The notes beneath the pieces are model-generated. The model did not search any database. It worked only from the letters and a program-made list of their open reading frames with translations, and had not been told where the DNA came from. Of a stretch of DNA of 64,000 bases, positions 51,309 through 60,171 are shown piece after piece. A program made the translations under genes and the position numbers. Within the stretch, counting starts at the first letter, position 1, and each line of letters starts with the position of its first letter. The DNA comes from Allobosea caraganae (GTDB lineage Bacteria; Pseudomonadota; Alphaproteobacteria; Rhizobiales; Beijerinckiaceae): positions 434,001 to 498,000 of the forward strand of contig NZ_QQTO01000022.1 of assembly GCF_003351345.1 (NCBI RefSeq), read 5' to 3'.

Positions 51309-51456
51309 TATGACGTTGGCCATACCGAGTCAACATCGCGGCAGAGAACCTCCGTTCCGTGCATTTAAAGCATTGAATATCAACGCTAATTGATATGGCG
51401 CCGAATATGCGCTAAAGGCCCTCGATCGTCGCGAGCTGCGCGGCCGCGAGTGAGTG

Positions 51457-52533
51457 ATGACGAAAAATAGCCAGCGCTTGCCCTCAATGCCCGCCGGCCT
51501 CAAGGCCCTGGCGGAGCAGCTCGGCCTGTCGCAATCGACAGTCAGCCGGGCGCTGCGCGAGCATCCCGGCATCCCCGACAAGACGCGCCGCCGCGTGATG
51601 GCGGCAGCCGAGAAGGTCGGCTACCAGCCGAACGCAAGGGCGCGCGGGCTGGCGATCGGCCGTACCGAGGCGATCGGCCTCGTCTTCCCGATCGAGCGGC
51701 TGCAGCTGGAGGAGACGAATTTCGTCGACGTGCTCGCCGGCATCAGCGATGTCGTCACCAGGCGCAACCACAGCCTGCTGATGTCGCCCTTCACCGGCGA
51801 CGAGGGCACGGTCCTGCGCAAGCTCGCCTCCTCGAAGGCGGTCGACGGCGTCATCATCACCAGGCCGCTGGTCCAGGACCCGCGCATCGCGCTGCTCACC
51901 GATCTCGGCCTGCCCTTCGTGGTGCATGGCCGCAGCGAGGTCGCGATCCCCTATTCCTTCGTCGACATCGACAACGAGGCGATCTTCGAGCGGCTGACCG
52001 GGCTGCTGCTCGACTACGGCCATCGCCGGATCGTCGCGCTGAACTCGTTCCTGCAGTTCCGCTACGCCGCGGCTCGCGCCGAGGGCTTCTACAAGGCCTG
52101 GGCCGCGCGTGGCCTCGACCCGGCCCCAGCGCAGATGCTGGAGACGCCGATGACCGAGCGCGCCGGCTATGACTGCGCCACGCGCGCGCTGGCAGGGCCC
52201 GACGCGCCCACCGCCTTCGTCTGCGGCTCGATCTTCCTGGCGCGCGGGGTCTACCGGGCGGTGGCGGAGCGTGGGCTCAAGGTCGGCCGCGACGTCTCCG
52301 TCGCCTGTCACGACGACGGCCTGCGCGGCATCAGGGCGTCGGAGTTCAATCCGCCGCTGACGGCGACCTACAGCCCGGTGCGCGAGCATGGCGAGCACCT
52401 GGCCGCCCTGCTGATCGACCTGACCGAGGCCAAGGCGGGCGCGCCGCACCGCATCCTCCCCGCGGACCTGATCCTGCGGGAATCGGTCGGGCTGGCTCCG
52501 TCTGCGGCGGCTCATACCGGCTTGAACGAATAG
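51457..52533 (+). CDS. LacI-family transcriptional regulator, second locus
   Basis: A 358-residue repressor. Helix-turn-helix GLKALAEQLGLSQSTVSRAL and hinge KTRRRVMAAAEKVGYQPNA are followed by an effector domain (AIGLVFPIERLQLEETNFVD, VDGVIITRPLVQDP, YGHRRIVALN, AFVCGSIFLARGV, VSVACHDDGLRG). I use the ATG at 51457; a GTG immediately precedes it. It is divergent from the sugar-type ABC/lyase operon over a perfect palindrome, so it very likely represses that operon until the imported compound is present. Confidence 0.93.
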   Translation: MTKNSQRLPSMPAGLKALAEQLGLSQSTVSRALREHPGIPDKTRRRVMAAAEKVGYQPNARARGLAIGRTEAIGLVFPIERLQLEETNFVDVLAGISDVVTRRNHSLLMSPFTGDEGTVLRKLASSKAVDGVIITRPLVQDPRIALLTDLGLPFVVHGRSEVAIPYSFVDIDNEAIFERLTGLLLDYGHRRIVALNSFLQFRYAAARAEGFYKAWAARGLDPAPAQMLETPMTERAGYDCATRALAGPDAPTAFVCGSIFLARGVYRAVAERGLKVGRDVSVACHDDGLRGIRASEFNPPLTATYSPVREHGEHLAALLIDLTEAKAGAPHRILPADLILRESVGLAPSAAAHTGLNE

Positions 52534-52558
52534 GGCCGCGTTCCTATAGACGGCCGGG

Positions 52559-54061
52559 ATGAGCGCCCCAGACAAGCAGCGGACGGCTATGCGGTCGGGG
52601 CACTCCGACCAGCACTACGACGTTATCGTCGTCGGCGCTGGGATGGCCGGGCTTTCCGCCGCGGCCTTGCTGGCGCGGCACAACTACAAGGTCCTGGTCG
52701 CTGAGGGTCACGACCGCCCCGGCGGCTGCATGACGTCCTGGGTCCGCAAGCCGCGCGACAGGAACCGCGTCGCCCGGCGCTTCGTCTTCGATGCGGGCGT
52801 GCAGGACATCAGCGGGTTGAGCCCGCAGGCGCCGGTGCGGCATCTTCTCAGCCAGATCGGCGAGCAGGACTCGCTGGACTGGCTGCCGGTTCAGCATCGC
52901 TATGTCGTCAATGGCACGACGCTCGATCTCCCACGCAACTGGGACGGGCTCGAACGCGTCCTCTGCGCGGCTTTCGCTGAGGACGCTGCTGGCATCAGCG
53001 CGCTCCTGCGCGAGATCAGGCTGGTCTACGATGAGCTCTATGCCGGAATGGCGGCGGCGGATTACCGCCCCGTGACGGCGTCCGCGCAGATGCAATCGGG
53101 GCAGCGCTTCGAACACGCCGCGCGAGCCGCAGGGCAATCCTATGTCGCGCTTCTGGAGCGCCATATCGGCAATCCGACCCTGATCAGCATCTTCAAGATC
53201 CTGTCCGAATACGTCACCGACGATCCGGCCTGTCTGAGCCTCACCGATATGGTGCCGCTGTTCGGCTATTATATCGGCGGCGGCTTCTACCCAGCCGGCG
53301 GCGCACAAAAACTGCCCGACCTGCTCTGCCGCTCGATCCAGCGGCATCATGGCGAGATCCGCCTCAAGAGCCGCGTCAACGCGTTCATTCTTCGCGACGG
53401 ACGGATCGCGGGCATCGAACTGGCGTCGGGCCAAGCGGCCTACGCGCCCGCCGTCATCAGCAATGCCGACATCGGCGCCAGCCATGGCGCGCTGCTCGGC
53501 CCCTACGACCTCCCCCCGCGCTACCGGCAGAGGCTCAAGCAATTGAAGCGCGGCCCCTCGGCGATCCTGATCAATTTCGGCCTGGACGCGATACCGGACC
53601 TGCCGGCGCGCGTCTTCGTCGAGCAGGACGGGCTGATCTTCGGACTCGGCAATCCCAGCGCCATCGATTCCACCCTGGCACCGGCCGGCCATGCCGCCCT
53701 GAGCCTGCTGCATCTGCTGCCTGAAGCCGAGGCGCACTCCTGGTTCGCGCTCAGCCCGGCCCAGGACGAGGACGCCAGAAAGCTCTACGCGCAAAAGCTG
53801 ATCGCCGCCGCAGGCCGGGTGATCCCCGGCCTGGAAGACCATATCGTGCATTATGAAGTCGCGGCGCCGCCGACATTCCGGCACTACATCCAGTCCGAGA
53901 ACGGCAGCATCTATGGCGCGGCGCGGGGTCAATGGTGCCCTCCCGTCGCCTCGCCCGTGCCCGGCCTGTTCCTGGCCGGGGCTGGCACCGCGACCGGCCC
54001 CGGCGTCGAGGCCGCCGTGCTGTCGGGCCTCCACGCCGCGCATGCGGTGATGGACCGGTAA
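52559..54061 (+). CDS. CrtI-like FAD-dependent oxidoreductase (phytoene-desaturase family)
   Basis: A 500-residue FAD enzyme. The dinucleotide motif VVGAGMAGLSAAALLARH (about 24-41) and the GHDRPGGCM extension are typical of the phytoene desaturase/carotene isomerase group. The C-terminal FAD motif is PGLFLAGAGTATGPGVEAAV. In between is YYIGGGFYPAGGAQKLPDLL. No carotenoid genes are nearby; the next genes belong to an aryl-polyene-type cluster, so it may act on the polyene chain or be an accessory gene. It converges on the phosphopantetheinyl transferase gene with a 2-bp gap. Confidence 0.88.
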   Translation: MSAPDKQRTAMRSGHSDQHYDVIVVGAGMAGLSAAALLARHNYKVLVAEGHDRPGGCMTSWVRKPRDRNRVARRFVFDAGVQDISGLSPQAPVRHLLSQIGEQDSLDWLPVQHRYVVNGTTLDLPRNWDGLERVLCAAFAEDAAGISALLREIRLVYDELYAGMAAADYRPVTASAQMQSGQRFEHAARAAGQSYVALLERHIGNPTLISIFKILSEYVTDDPACLSLTDMVPLFGYYIGGGFYPAGGAQKLPDLLCRSIQRHHGEIRLKSRVNAFILRDGRIAGIELASGQAAYAPAVISNADIGASHGALLGPYDLPPRYRQRLKQLKRGPSAILINFGLDAIPDLPARVFVEQDGLIFGLGNPSAIDSTLAPAGHAALSLLHLLPEAEAHSWFALSPAQDEDARKLYAQKLIAAAGRVIPGLEDHIVHYEVAAPPTFRHYIQSENGSIYGAARGQWCPPVASPVPGLFLAGAGTATGPGVEAAVLSGLHAAHAVMDR

Positions 54062-54063
54062 CG

Positions 54064-54723
54064 TCAGTCCCGCCAGGCGATGGACAGGAACATCTGATCC
54101 GACGGCTTGGCGTGCGCGACGGACCAGGCCGTCTCATCGACATGCGCACGCATCACGCCGCCCGAGACGGGACCGGCCAAATAATCGCAGCGATCGGTGA
54201 GCTGTGCGAAGGCGCGGCCGGTCGCCTTGGCCAGAGCCTCGCGCCCCGTCCAGATCCGGTAGAACGCTTTGGGCCCATCCTGCGCGACCTGTCGTCTTTC
54301 GGCCGGGCCAAACGCCAGTTCAGCGATGCCCGCGATATCGCGCTCCTTGGCGCTGCATTCGAGGTCGAGCCCCAGGCCGGGGACGAAGCCATAGGCGGCG
54401 GCAACGAAACCGTTCGCATGCGAGATCGAGATGACCGGCGTAACCTCCCGCGCGCCGGCCTCCAGAACGGGCCGGCCGGTCGGGTCGCGCAGGATGGAGC
54501 GCTGGCGAGACGCGTCAACCTCTCCTCTCAGCATGTAGCGCAGGAGCGCCCGGGCGGCTTGGGAGGACGGCGAATAGGCCTTGTCCGCCGGGTGCGACCA
54601 GCCACCGAGACGTTCCCGCGCAAAAGCCCCCTCCTCGCCCATCAAAGCAAGGGTGATCCGGCCCTGCGGCCTGGCGCGCTCCGGAAGGGATATCGGCAGG
54701 GAAAAGGCCGGAATATCGAACAT
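54064..54723 (-). CDS. 4'-phosphopantetheinyl transferase (Sfp/Gsp type)
   Basis: A 219-residue enzyme that attaches phosphopantetheine to carrier proteins. Motifs are SISHANGF (99-106), GLDLEC with D120 and E122 as Mg ligands, and WTGREALAKATG (158-169), where Arg replaces the usual Lys of WxxKEAxxK while Glu162 and Lys166 remain. It should activate the two acyl carrier proteins of this cluster. I chose the ATG at 54723. It is divergent from the chain-length factor gene over about 75 bp, which must hold the promoters of both. Confidence 0.88.
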   Translation of the reverse strand: MFDIPAFSLPISLPERARPQGRITLALMGEEGAFARERLGGWSHPADKAYSPSSQAARALLRYMLRGEVDASRQRSILRDPTGRPVLEAGAREVTPVISISHANGFVAAAYGFVPGLGLDLECSAKERDIAGIAELAFGPAERRQVAQDGPKAFYRIWTGREALAKATGRAFAQLTDRCDYLAGPVSGGVMRAHVDETAWSVAHAKPSDQMFLSIAWRD

Positions 54724-54797
54724 TACACGCGAAACTGGATGGCCGACGCAAGGCAGCCAAGCTATGAGAACCGTCTCCGATGCCAAGCGAAATTTTC

Positions 54798-55514
54798 ATG
54801 AGATTTGCGGTTCGAAACTGGTTCGCATGGACGTCCGAGCGGATTTCGAGCGCGCAATGGCGGGATTGGGCCGGTCCCTGCCGCGAGGACGACTTCGTCC
54901 CCCCCGTCGCCTTGCCCTTGTCCCTGCGCCGGCGCGCGACCCCGATGGGGCAGACCCTGCTTGCCGGCGCCCTGGGCTTCACCGAGATCGTGCAGGAGGC
55001 GCGCTATGTCCAGGCCTCCCGCCATGGCGAGTTCAGCCGGGCGCGCCAGACCCTGCTGGCGCTGGCGCAGGAGGAGGAGTTGTCGCCGGCCGAATTCAGC
55101 ATGTCCGTCCATCACGGCCTTGCCGGGCTGCTGTCGATCCACGCGCAAAACCGGCAGGGGCACATCGCCCTGGCGGCGGGCACCGAGTCCTTCGCCTGCG
55201 GCCTGCTCGAGGCCGCCGCATGCATCGCCGAACGCCCGCAGACGCCCATCCTGCTGCTCTACGCCGATGAGAAGCTGCCGCATGAATTCGCCGGGCTCGC
55301 CGGCCCTGAAAGCGCCTTGCCCTGCGTCATGGTGCTCGGCCTGACGGCGCCGCGCATGGACGGCGACGACATCATCCTGACGCAGGAGCCCGCCAGCCGC
55401 CCCGGAGACCCGTCGCCTTCGGCCGCCTTGGATTTTCTGCGCTTCCTTCTTTCGGGCGAGGCGCAGGCGGTTTCGCATGGCGAACACTGGGACTGGACCT
55501 GGCGGCATGCTTGA
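54798..55514 (+). CDS. Ketosynthase chain-length factor of aryl-polyene type
   Basis: A 238-residue protein of the Ketoacyl-synt_2 family. It begins MRFAVRNWFAWTSERISSAQ, as such factors usually do, and contains FSMSVHHGLAGLLSIHAQN and ALAAGTESFACGLLEAAACI. It is about half the length of a full ketosynthase and lacks a TACSSS-type active site. In the Escherichia aryl polyene pathway the equivalent (ApeC) pairs with a ketosynthase (ApeO); the partner here is the gene starting at 63125. A start at 54780 is possible. It is the first gene of the long operon. Confidence 0.87.
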   Translation: MRFAVRNWFAWTSERISSAQWRDWAGPCREDDFVPPVALPLSLRRRATPMGQTLLAGALGFTEIVQEARYVQASRHGEFSRARQTLLALAQEEELSPAEFSMSVHHGLAGLLSIHAQNRQGHIALAAGTESFACGLLEAAACIAERPQTPILLLYADEKLPHEFAGLAGPESALPCVMVLGLTAPRMDGDDIILTQEPASRPGDPSPSAALDFLRFLLSGEAQAVSHGEHWDWTWRHA

Positions 55515-56280
55515 CCGGCTCGGCCGCATCTACCGCATCCTCGGGACCGGCTTCTTCTTCGCCATCCTGTTCGGCGGCGGCGCGGCCATCGCGGCCATCG
55601 CCTTTCCGATCGTCGGCCTGACGACGCGCGACCCGCGGCTGCGGCGGGAGCGCAACCAGTACATCATCCACCTGCTCTTCAGGTCGTATATCGGCTCGAT
55701 GCGCCTGATGCGGCTGGCCTTCTTCGACTACAGGGGCCTGGACAAACTGCGCGACGCGCCGGGCCGGATGGTGATCGCCAATCACCCGTCCCTGCTCGAC
55801 GTCGTCATGCTGATGGCGCTGATGCCGCGCGCCCAATGCATCGTGAAGCAGTCGCTCTGGGAGAGCCCCTATCTCGGCCGCCTGGTGCGGGGCGCCGGCT
55901 ATATCAGCAACGCCCTGCCGACGGAGCAATTGATCGAGGCCTGCCGCCAGAGCATCGACGACAAGACCTGCCTCATCGTCTTCCCGGAAGGCACCCGGAC
56001 CACGCCCGGCGAGCCGATGCGGCTGCAGCGCGGCTTCGCCAACGTCGCCCTCATGCTGGGGCTCGACATCCAGCTCGTCACCATCACCTGCACGCCGCCG
56101 ACCCTCTTGAAGGGGCAGAAATGGTATGCGATTCCTCCGCGCCGGCCGGTATTTCGCGTCGATGTAGGAGAAATGTTATCGGTAAAGCATATGCTGAACG
56201 ACCATGGACGACCTCTGGCCGCCCGAAAGCTGGTCAGGATGGTCTCAGCCTACTACGAGGACAAGCTGGCGAATGGATGA
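55507..56280 (+). CDS. PlsC-like lysophospholipid acyltransferase
   Basis: A 257-residue membrane-bound acyltransferase. The catalytic H-x4-D motif is at residues 93-98 (ANHPSLLDVV), and the glycerolipid-binding block is VFPEGTRTTPGEPMRL. A hydrophobic N-terminal segment (GTGFFFAILFGGGAAIAAIA) anchors it. In aryl polyene clusters such an enzyme probably moves the finished acyl chain to a lipid. I chose the ATG at 55507, overlapping the upstream stop by 8 bp. Confidence 0.9.
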   Translation: MLDRLGRIYRILGTGFFFAILFGGGAAIAAIAFPIVGLTTRDPRLRRERNQYIIHLLFRSYIGSMRLMRLAFFDYRGLDKLRDAPGRMVIANHPSLLDVVMLMALMPRAQCIVKQSLWESPYLGRLVRGAGYISNALPTEQLIEACRQSIDDKTCLIVFPEGTRTTPGEPMRLQRGFANVALMLGLDIQLVTITCTPPTLLKGQKWYAIPPRRPVFRVDVGEMLSVKHMLNDHGRPLAARKLVRMVSAYYEDKLANG

Positions 56281-56551
56281 ACTGGAAACACGCATCAAGC
56301 GGCTGATCATCGATAGCCTCAAGCTCGAAGACCTCAAGCCGGAGGATATCGCCAGCGACGAGCCTCTCTTCGTCGAAGGACTGGGCCTGGATTCCATCGA
56401 TGCGCTCGAGCTCGGCGTCGCCCTGCGCAAGACGTTCGGCCTGACCATCGAAACCGTAACGGACGACGTCAAACTTCATTTTCGGACGGTTGGCAGCTTA
56501 GCTCGGTTTGTCCGCTCGCAACAGAAAGACCCTCAACACCATGTCGCGTGA
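56273..56551 (+). CDS. Acyl carrier protein 1 (aryl-polyene-type cluster)
   Basis: A 92-residue carrier protein. Ser41 in GLGLDSIDALELG is the attachment site for phosphopantetheine. Helix I is TRIKRLIIDSLKLEDL. It overlaps the acyltransferase gene by 8 bp and the second carrier protein gene by 11 bp. It corresponds to one of the two carrier proteins (ApeE/ApeF) used for chain elongation in known aryl polyene pathways. Confidence 0.93.
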   Translation: MDELETRIKRLIIDSLKLEDLKPEDIASDEPLFVEGLGLDSIDALELGVALRKTFGLTIETVTDDVKLHFRTVGSLARFVRSQQKDPQHHVA

Positions 56552-56792
56552 CGAGCTCTACCAGCAGATCAAGTCGTATCTCGTCGACGTCTTCGAAGTC
56601 CCGGCCGACAAGGTCACGCCGGACGCGCGGCTCTATGAAGACCTCGACCTCGATTCCATCGACGCCGTCGACCTGATCGTGAAGCTGCAGGACCTCACCG
56701 ACCAGAAGTTCAAGCCGGACGACTTCAAGTCGGCCCGCACCGTCGCCGATGTCGCCGACCGGGTCGACGCGATGATGAAGGCGCAAGCCTGA
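56541..56792 (+). CDS. Acyl carrier protein 2 (aryl-polyene-type cluster)
   Basis: An 83-residue carrier protein with the modified serine at position 39 in DLDLDSIDAVDL. The sequence is only distantly related to the first carrier protein. It starts inside the end of that gene. Two different carrier proteins in tandem are a hallmark of aryl polyene clusters. Confidence 0.93.
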   Translation: MSRDELYQQIKSYLVDVFEVPADKVTPDARLYEDLDLDSIDAVDLIVKLQDLTDQKFKPDDFKSARTVADVADRVDAMMKAQA

Positions 56793-56821
56793 ACCGAGGC
56801 TCGACCTCCGTGGGCCCGGCC

Positions 56822-57361
56822 ATGCGCGCGCTGCTGATCGTGCTGGGCCTGGCCTATCCCGTGCTGGCCTACTGGGGCCATGGCACCGTCTCGCCTGCAG
56901 TCTTCGTTCTGGTGGCCTTGGCGCTGCTGGCCGCCCGCTACCTGCTGGCTCCCGTGGGACCGCTCAACCTCAACCACCCGACCGTCCTGATCATCGGCGC
57001 AGCGCTCATCGTCATGGGCCTCGTCGACCAGTCCCTGGCCAGCCTCGCCTATCCCAGCCTGATCAGCTGGGCTTTCGCCTCGGCTTTCGGCCTGTCGCTG
57101 CTGCATCCGCCGAGCCTGATCGAACGCTTCGCCCGCGCCCGGCATCCGGATCTGCCGGATGAGGCGAGAGCCTATTGCGCGCGCATCACCTTGCTATGGA
57201 CTCTCTGGCTGCTGGCCAACGGCCTGATCGCAGCCGCCCTCGCCTTCGGCGGGAAGCTGGAACTCTGGCTGCTCTGGACCAGCCTGATCAACTACCTCAT
57301 CAGCGGCAGCCTGTTCGGCGGCGAGTGGCTGTTCCGCCGGCTCAGGCGCATGCCGTCATGA
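56822..57361 (+). CDS. COG4648-type membrane protein of aryl-polyene cluster
   Basis: A 179-residue protein with about five hydrophobic segments (ALLIVLGLAYPVLAYWGHGT; VFVLVALALLAARYLLAP; VLIIGAALIVMGLVDQSLA; LIAAALAFGGKLELWLLWTS). SLIERFARARHPDLP is a conserved loop. It is a regular member of aryl polyene operons with no assigned activity. The ATG at 56822 is chosen; a GTG at 56810 is the alternative. The stop overlaps the next start codon (ATGA). Confidence 0.85.
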   Translation: MRALLIVLGLAYPVLAYWGHGTVSPAVFVLVALALLAARYLLAPVGPLNLNHPTVLIIGAALIVMGLVDQSLASLAYPSLISWAFASAFGLSLLHPPSLIERFARARHPDLPDEARAYCARITLLWTLWLLANGLIAAALAFGGKLELWLLWTSLINYLISGSLFGGEWLFRRLRRMPS

Positions 57362-58713
57362 CGGCCGGCGGCCTCATGCCCATTCCGATGGGTTGGCGTG
57401 ATGAACTGGACCGGCCCATTGCCTGTCGCAGCGATGGCGAACTGGTCTCGCGGCGGCAGTTCATTGCCGACCTCAACCACAACATCGGGCTGTTGGGGCA
57501 GAGGCCCGACGAGGCCGCAATCCTGTCCACGGCCAATCTCTATTGGTTTGCCGTCGGGCTGTTCGCGCTGGCCGCCTGCCGCAAGCGCACCATCCTTGCC
57601 GCCAACGACCTGCCTGCGACCCTGGCGGGGCTGACCGACCATGCCGGGCTGCTCGTCGGCGATCGAGAGCATGCTTTCTCCGGCGTGCAGCACCGGCTCC
57701 AGCGAAGCGACGACGCCCGAGGCACGGCATGGCCCGAGATCGCCCTGACCGCGCCGATCTGCTTCTTCACCTCCGGCTCGACCGGCGGGCCGAAGCGGAT
57801 CGACAAGGAGCTGCGCCATCTCGTCACCGAGGCGGAGGCGATCTCCGACTTGTTCGCCGCGCAGCGAGCAGGGTTCCGCTCGGTCTGCGGGACGGTGCCG
57901 CATCACCATGCCTATGGCCTGGCCTTCCGGTTGGTCTGGCCGCTGATCTCGGGCATTCCCTTCGCAGAGGAGACGCCGGAATTCCTGGAACAGGCTTTGG
58001 CCGAGCTCGATATCGGCGCTGTCTTCGTCACCAGCCCGGCCCATCTGCACCGGCTCGACGGCTTCGCGCCGCTGCCATCGGCAAGGCGGCCGGCCTGCGT
58101 CCTCAGCGCCGGCGCGCCGCTCGATGGGGAGGCAGCGCAGCGGGCGCAGGAGCTCTTCGGCTGCGCGGTGACGGAGATCTACGGCTCGACGGAGACCGGC
58201 GCGCTCGCCAGCCGCCTGCATGATCGCTCCGGGGAGCCGTGGCGGCCCCTGCCCGGCGTGCAACTGTCGCAGGACCCGTCGGGCCATGCCAGCGCGACCG
58301 CCCCGCATATCCCGGGTGGGCAGGCGGTGCTCGCCGACCATGTCCGTAGGCGCGACGATGCAGGCTTCGACCTGCTCGGGCGGCGCGACCGCGTCGTCAA
58401 GATCGAGGCCAAGCGGGTGAGCCTCGACGAGGTCGAGGCGCGGCTGCGCGAACTGGCCGATGTCGAGGACGCCATCGTCATCGTGCGCGGCCATCCGGCG
58501 CGCCTTGCCGCCTGCGTCGTGCCGAGCGGGGCGGGGGCGGGGTTTCTTGCCAATGAAGGCGCTTTCCGGTTTAACCGCAGGATACGCGCCGCTCTGGCAA
58601 TTCATCTCGAAGCTGCCAGCTTGCCTCGGCATTGGCGCTTCGTTGAGCAATTGCCACGCGGCGCCCTAGGCAAGATCAGCCAGCGCGACGTCGAAACATT
58701 GTTTGATGAGTAA
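57358..58713 (+). CDS. AMP-dependent acyl-ACP ligase (aryl-polyene starter activation, ApeH-like)
   Basis: A 451-residue adenylate-forming enzyme. The P-loop-like motif is FFTSGSTGGPKRID, followed by TVPHHHAYGLAFRLVWPLIS, EIYGSTETGALASR and, near the end, LLGRRDRVVKIEAKRVSLDEVE. The likely final Lys is in GALGKISQRDVE. It would activate an aryl acid starter, such as 4-hydroxycinnamate or 4-hydroxybenzoate types, and load a carrier protein. It overlaps the upstream gene by ATGA and the dehydratase gene by 8 bp. Confidence 0.9.
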   Translation: MTAGGLMPIPMGWRDELDRPIACRSDGELVSRRQFIADLNHNIGLLGQRPDEAAILSTANLYWFAVGLFALAACRKRTILAANDLPATLAGLTDHAGLLVGDREHAFSGVQHRLQRSDDARGTAWPEIALTAPICFFTSGSTGGPKRIDKELRHLVTEAEAISDLFAAQRAGFRSVCGTVPHHHAYGLAFRLVWPLISGIPFAEETPEFLEQALAELDIGAVFVTSPAHLHRLDGFAPLPSARRPACVLSAGAPLDGEAAQRAQELFGCAVTEIYGSTETGALASRLHDRSGEPWRPLPGVQLSQDPSGHASATAPHIPGGQAVLADHVRRRDDAGFDLLGRRDRVVKIEAKRVSLDEVEARLRELADVEDAIVIVRGHPARLAACVVPSGAGAGFLANEGAFRFNRRIRAALAIHLEAASLPRHWRFVEQLPRGALGKISQRDVETLFDE

Positions 58714-59086
58714 TGCCCCTACGACGCAGTTGTCCGGCAGAACCGAGCCCGACATATCGATGGTGCGCCCGACCGCAGACGGCGTGCAGATCGATCTCTC
58801 CGCGCCCCCCGACCTTGCCTATCTCGCCGGCCATTTTCCCGAGGCGCCGATCGTGCCCGGCGTCGTGCAGATCAATTGGGCGATCGAACTGGCCGCCCGC
58901 CATTTGCAGCTCGTGCTGGAGGCGGGAACCCAGTTCCAGGTGAAGTATCGCCGGGTCTTCCTGCCCGGCAGACCCGTCACTTTGACGCTGACCAACAAGA
59001 ATGGCGCCTTACGCTTCGACTATGCCGATCAGGGCGACGTGCTGTCATCCGGCTCGATCAGGCTGAAGCACGGGGAGAGCCGCTGA
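58706..59086 (+). CDS. Hotdog-fold 3-hydroxyacyl-ACP dehydratase (ApeI-like)
   Basis: A 126-residue FabA/FabZ-like protein. His43 in AGHFPEAPIVPGVVQINWAI is the expected catalytic His, and FQVKYRRVFLPGRPVTLTL continues the family pattern. It removes water in each polyene elongation cycle. It is followed at 1 bp by the thioesterase gene. The start ATG at 58706 overlaps the end of the ligase gene. Confidence 0.9.
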   Translation: MSNAPTTQLSGRTEPDISMVRPTADGVQIDLSAPPDLAYLAGHFPEAPIVPGVVQINWAIELAARHLQLVLEAGTQFQVKYRRVFLPGRPVTLTLTNKNGALRFDYADQGDVLSSGSIRLKHGESR

Positions 59087-59087
59087 G

Positions 59088-59507
59088 ATGGGTATTTTTG
59101 CCGAGGCCAAAGCCGAGGTCCAGTTCTACGATCTCGATCCGATGCAGATCGTCTGGCACGGCAATTATCCGCGCTTCCTGGAACTGGCCCGCGGCGCGCT
59201 GCTCGACCGGCTCGACTATAATTATCCGCAGATGGCGGCCTCAGGCTATGTCTGGCCGATCGTCGACATGCAGATCAAATACGTCAAGCCGGCGCGCCTG
59301 GCCCAGAAGCTCACGATCCGCGCGACGCTGCTCGAATACGAGAACCGCATCAAGATCGCCTACCGCATCAACGACGATCCAAGCGGCGAGTTGCTGACGA
59401 AGGCGCAGACGATCCAGCTTTGCGTCGATGCTGGGACCGGCGAGCTGCGGCTCGATTGCCCGCCGGAGTTCATCAGGAAAGTGGAGGCGCTTCGTGATGG
59501 GGCATAG
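59088..59507 (+). CDS. Acyl-CoA/acyl-ACP thioesterase (4HBT family, ApeK-like)
   Basis: A 139-residue hotdog thioesterase. Asp17 in FYDLDPMQIVWHGNYPRFLE lies where 4-hydroxybenzoyl-CoA thioesterases have their catalytic Asp, and WHGNY is conserved in this group. YVWPIVDMQIKYVKPARL follows. In aryl polyene pathways this enzyme may release chains or clear stalled carriers. The end overlaps the LolA-like gene by 11 bp. Confidence 0.9.
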   Translation: MGIFAEAKAEVQFYDLDPMQIVWHGNYPRFLELARGALLDRLDYNYPQMAASGYVWPIVDMQIKYVKPARLAQKLTIRATLLEYENRIKIAYRINDDPSGELLTKAQTIQLCVDAGTGELRLDCPPEFIRKVEALRDGA

Positions 59508-60171
59508 CTCGACCGGGCCTCGGGCTTCGGGCCTGCAGTTCTGCGGTGACGCGCTGAGGCCGATCGCCTGCGCACTCACCCTGTCCTTCCTCGCGCTGCT
59601 GCTCCAGGCCCTGCCGTCGCAGGCGCAGAGCACGACCTTGCAGGAGGGCCAGATCCTGCGCGGGCAGTTCGAGCAGAAGCGCTATCTCAGCGGCCTCGAC
59701 AATCCCGTCAGAAGCTCCGGCGTGTTCACGCTGGTCGCGGGCAAGGGCTTGATCTGGACCACGAAAAGGCCGTTCGCGACGGTGACGGTGATGACCGAGG
59801 CCGGCCTGGTCCAGGACGTGAAGGGCAAGGAGACGCTGCGCCTCAGCGCCAGCAAGCTCCCGGTCATGGCGAAGCTCTATACGATGTTCGGCGCGGCGCT
59901 GACCGGAAATTGGGACGCCATGCAAGGCGCCTTCACCTTGACCCGCCAACAGAATGGCCAGGCCTGGACCATTCACCTCGAGAGCCTCAGGGCGGATGAT
60001 CCCAACCTGCCGATCAAGGCGATCAAGGCGCGTGGCCAAAAACTTCTCGACGAGGTCGAGGTGGTGAAGACCAATGACGACCGCGACGTGCTGACCTTCT
60101 CCAACCAGAAGCTGGAAGCCGGCCGGCTGACGCCGGAGGAAGAGGAATTCCTGGTGAGGGCGCAGCGCTGA
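59497..60171 (+). CDS. LolA-like outer-membrane lipoprotein carrier of the aryl-polyene cluster
   Basis: A 224-residue exported protein with signal peptide ACALTLSFLALLLQALPSQA. The LolA-like body reads GQILRGQFEQKRYLSGLDNP, VRSSGVFTLVAGKGLIWTT and WTIHLESLRADDP. In these clusters a dedicated LolA paralogue probably carries the lipid-linked polyene across the periplasm. GGAGG lies 9 nt before the ATG at 59497, and 6 nt before a GTG at 59494, which may be the true start. The last base-triplet, TGA, overlaps the proposed CTG start of the exporter gene. Confidence 0.88.
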   Translation: MGHSSTGPRASGLQFCGDALRPIACALTLSFLALLLQALPSQAQSTTLQEGQILRGQFEQKRYLSGLDNPVRSSGVFTLVAGKGLIWTTKRPFATVTVMTEAGLVQDVKGKETLRLSASKLPVMAKLYTMFGAALTGNWDAMQGAFTLTRQQNGQAWTIHLESLRADDPNLPIKAIKARGQKLLDEVEVVKTNDDRDVLTFSNQKLEAGRLTPEEEEFLVRAQR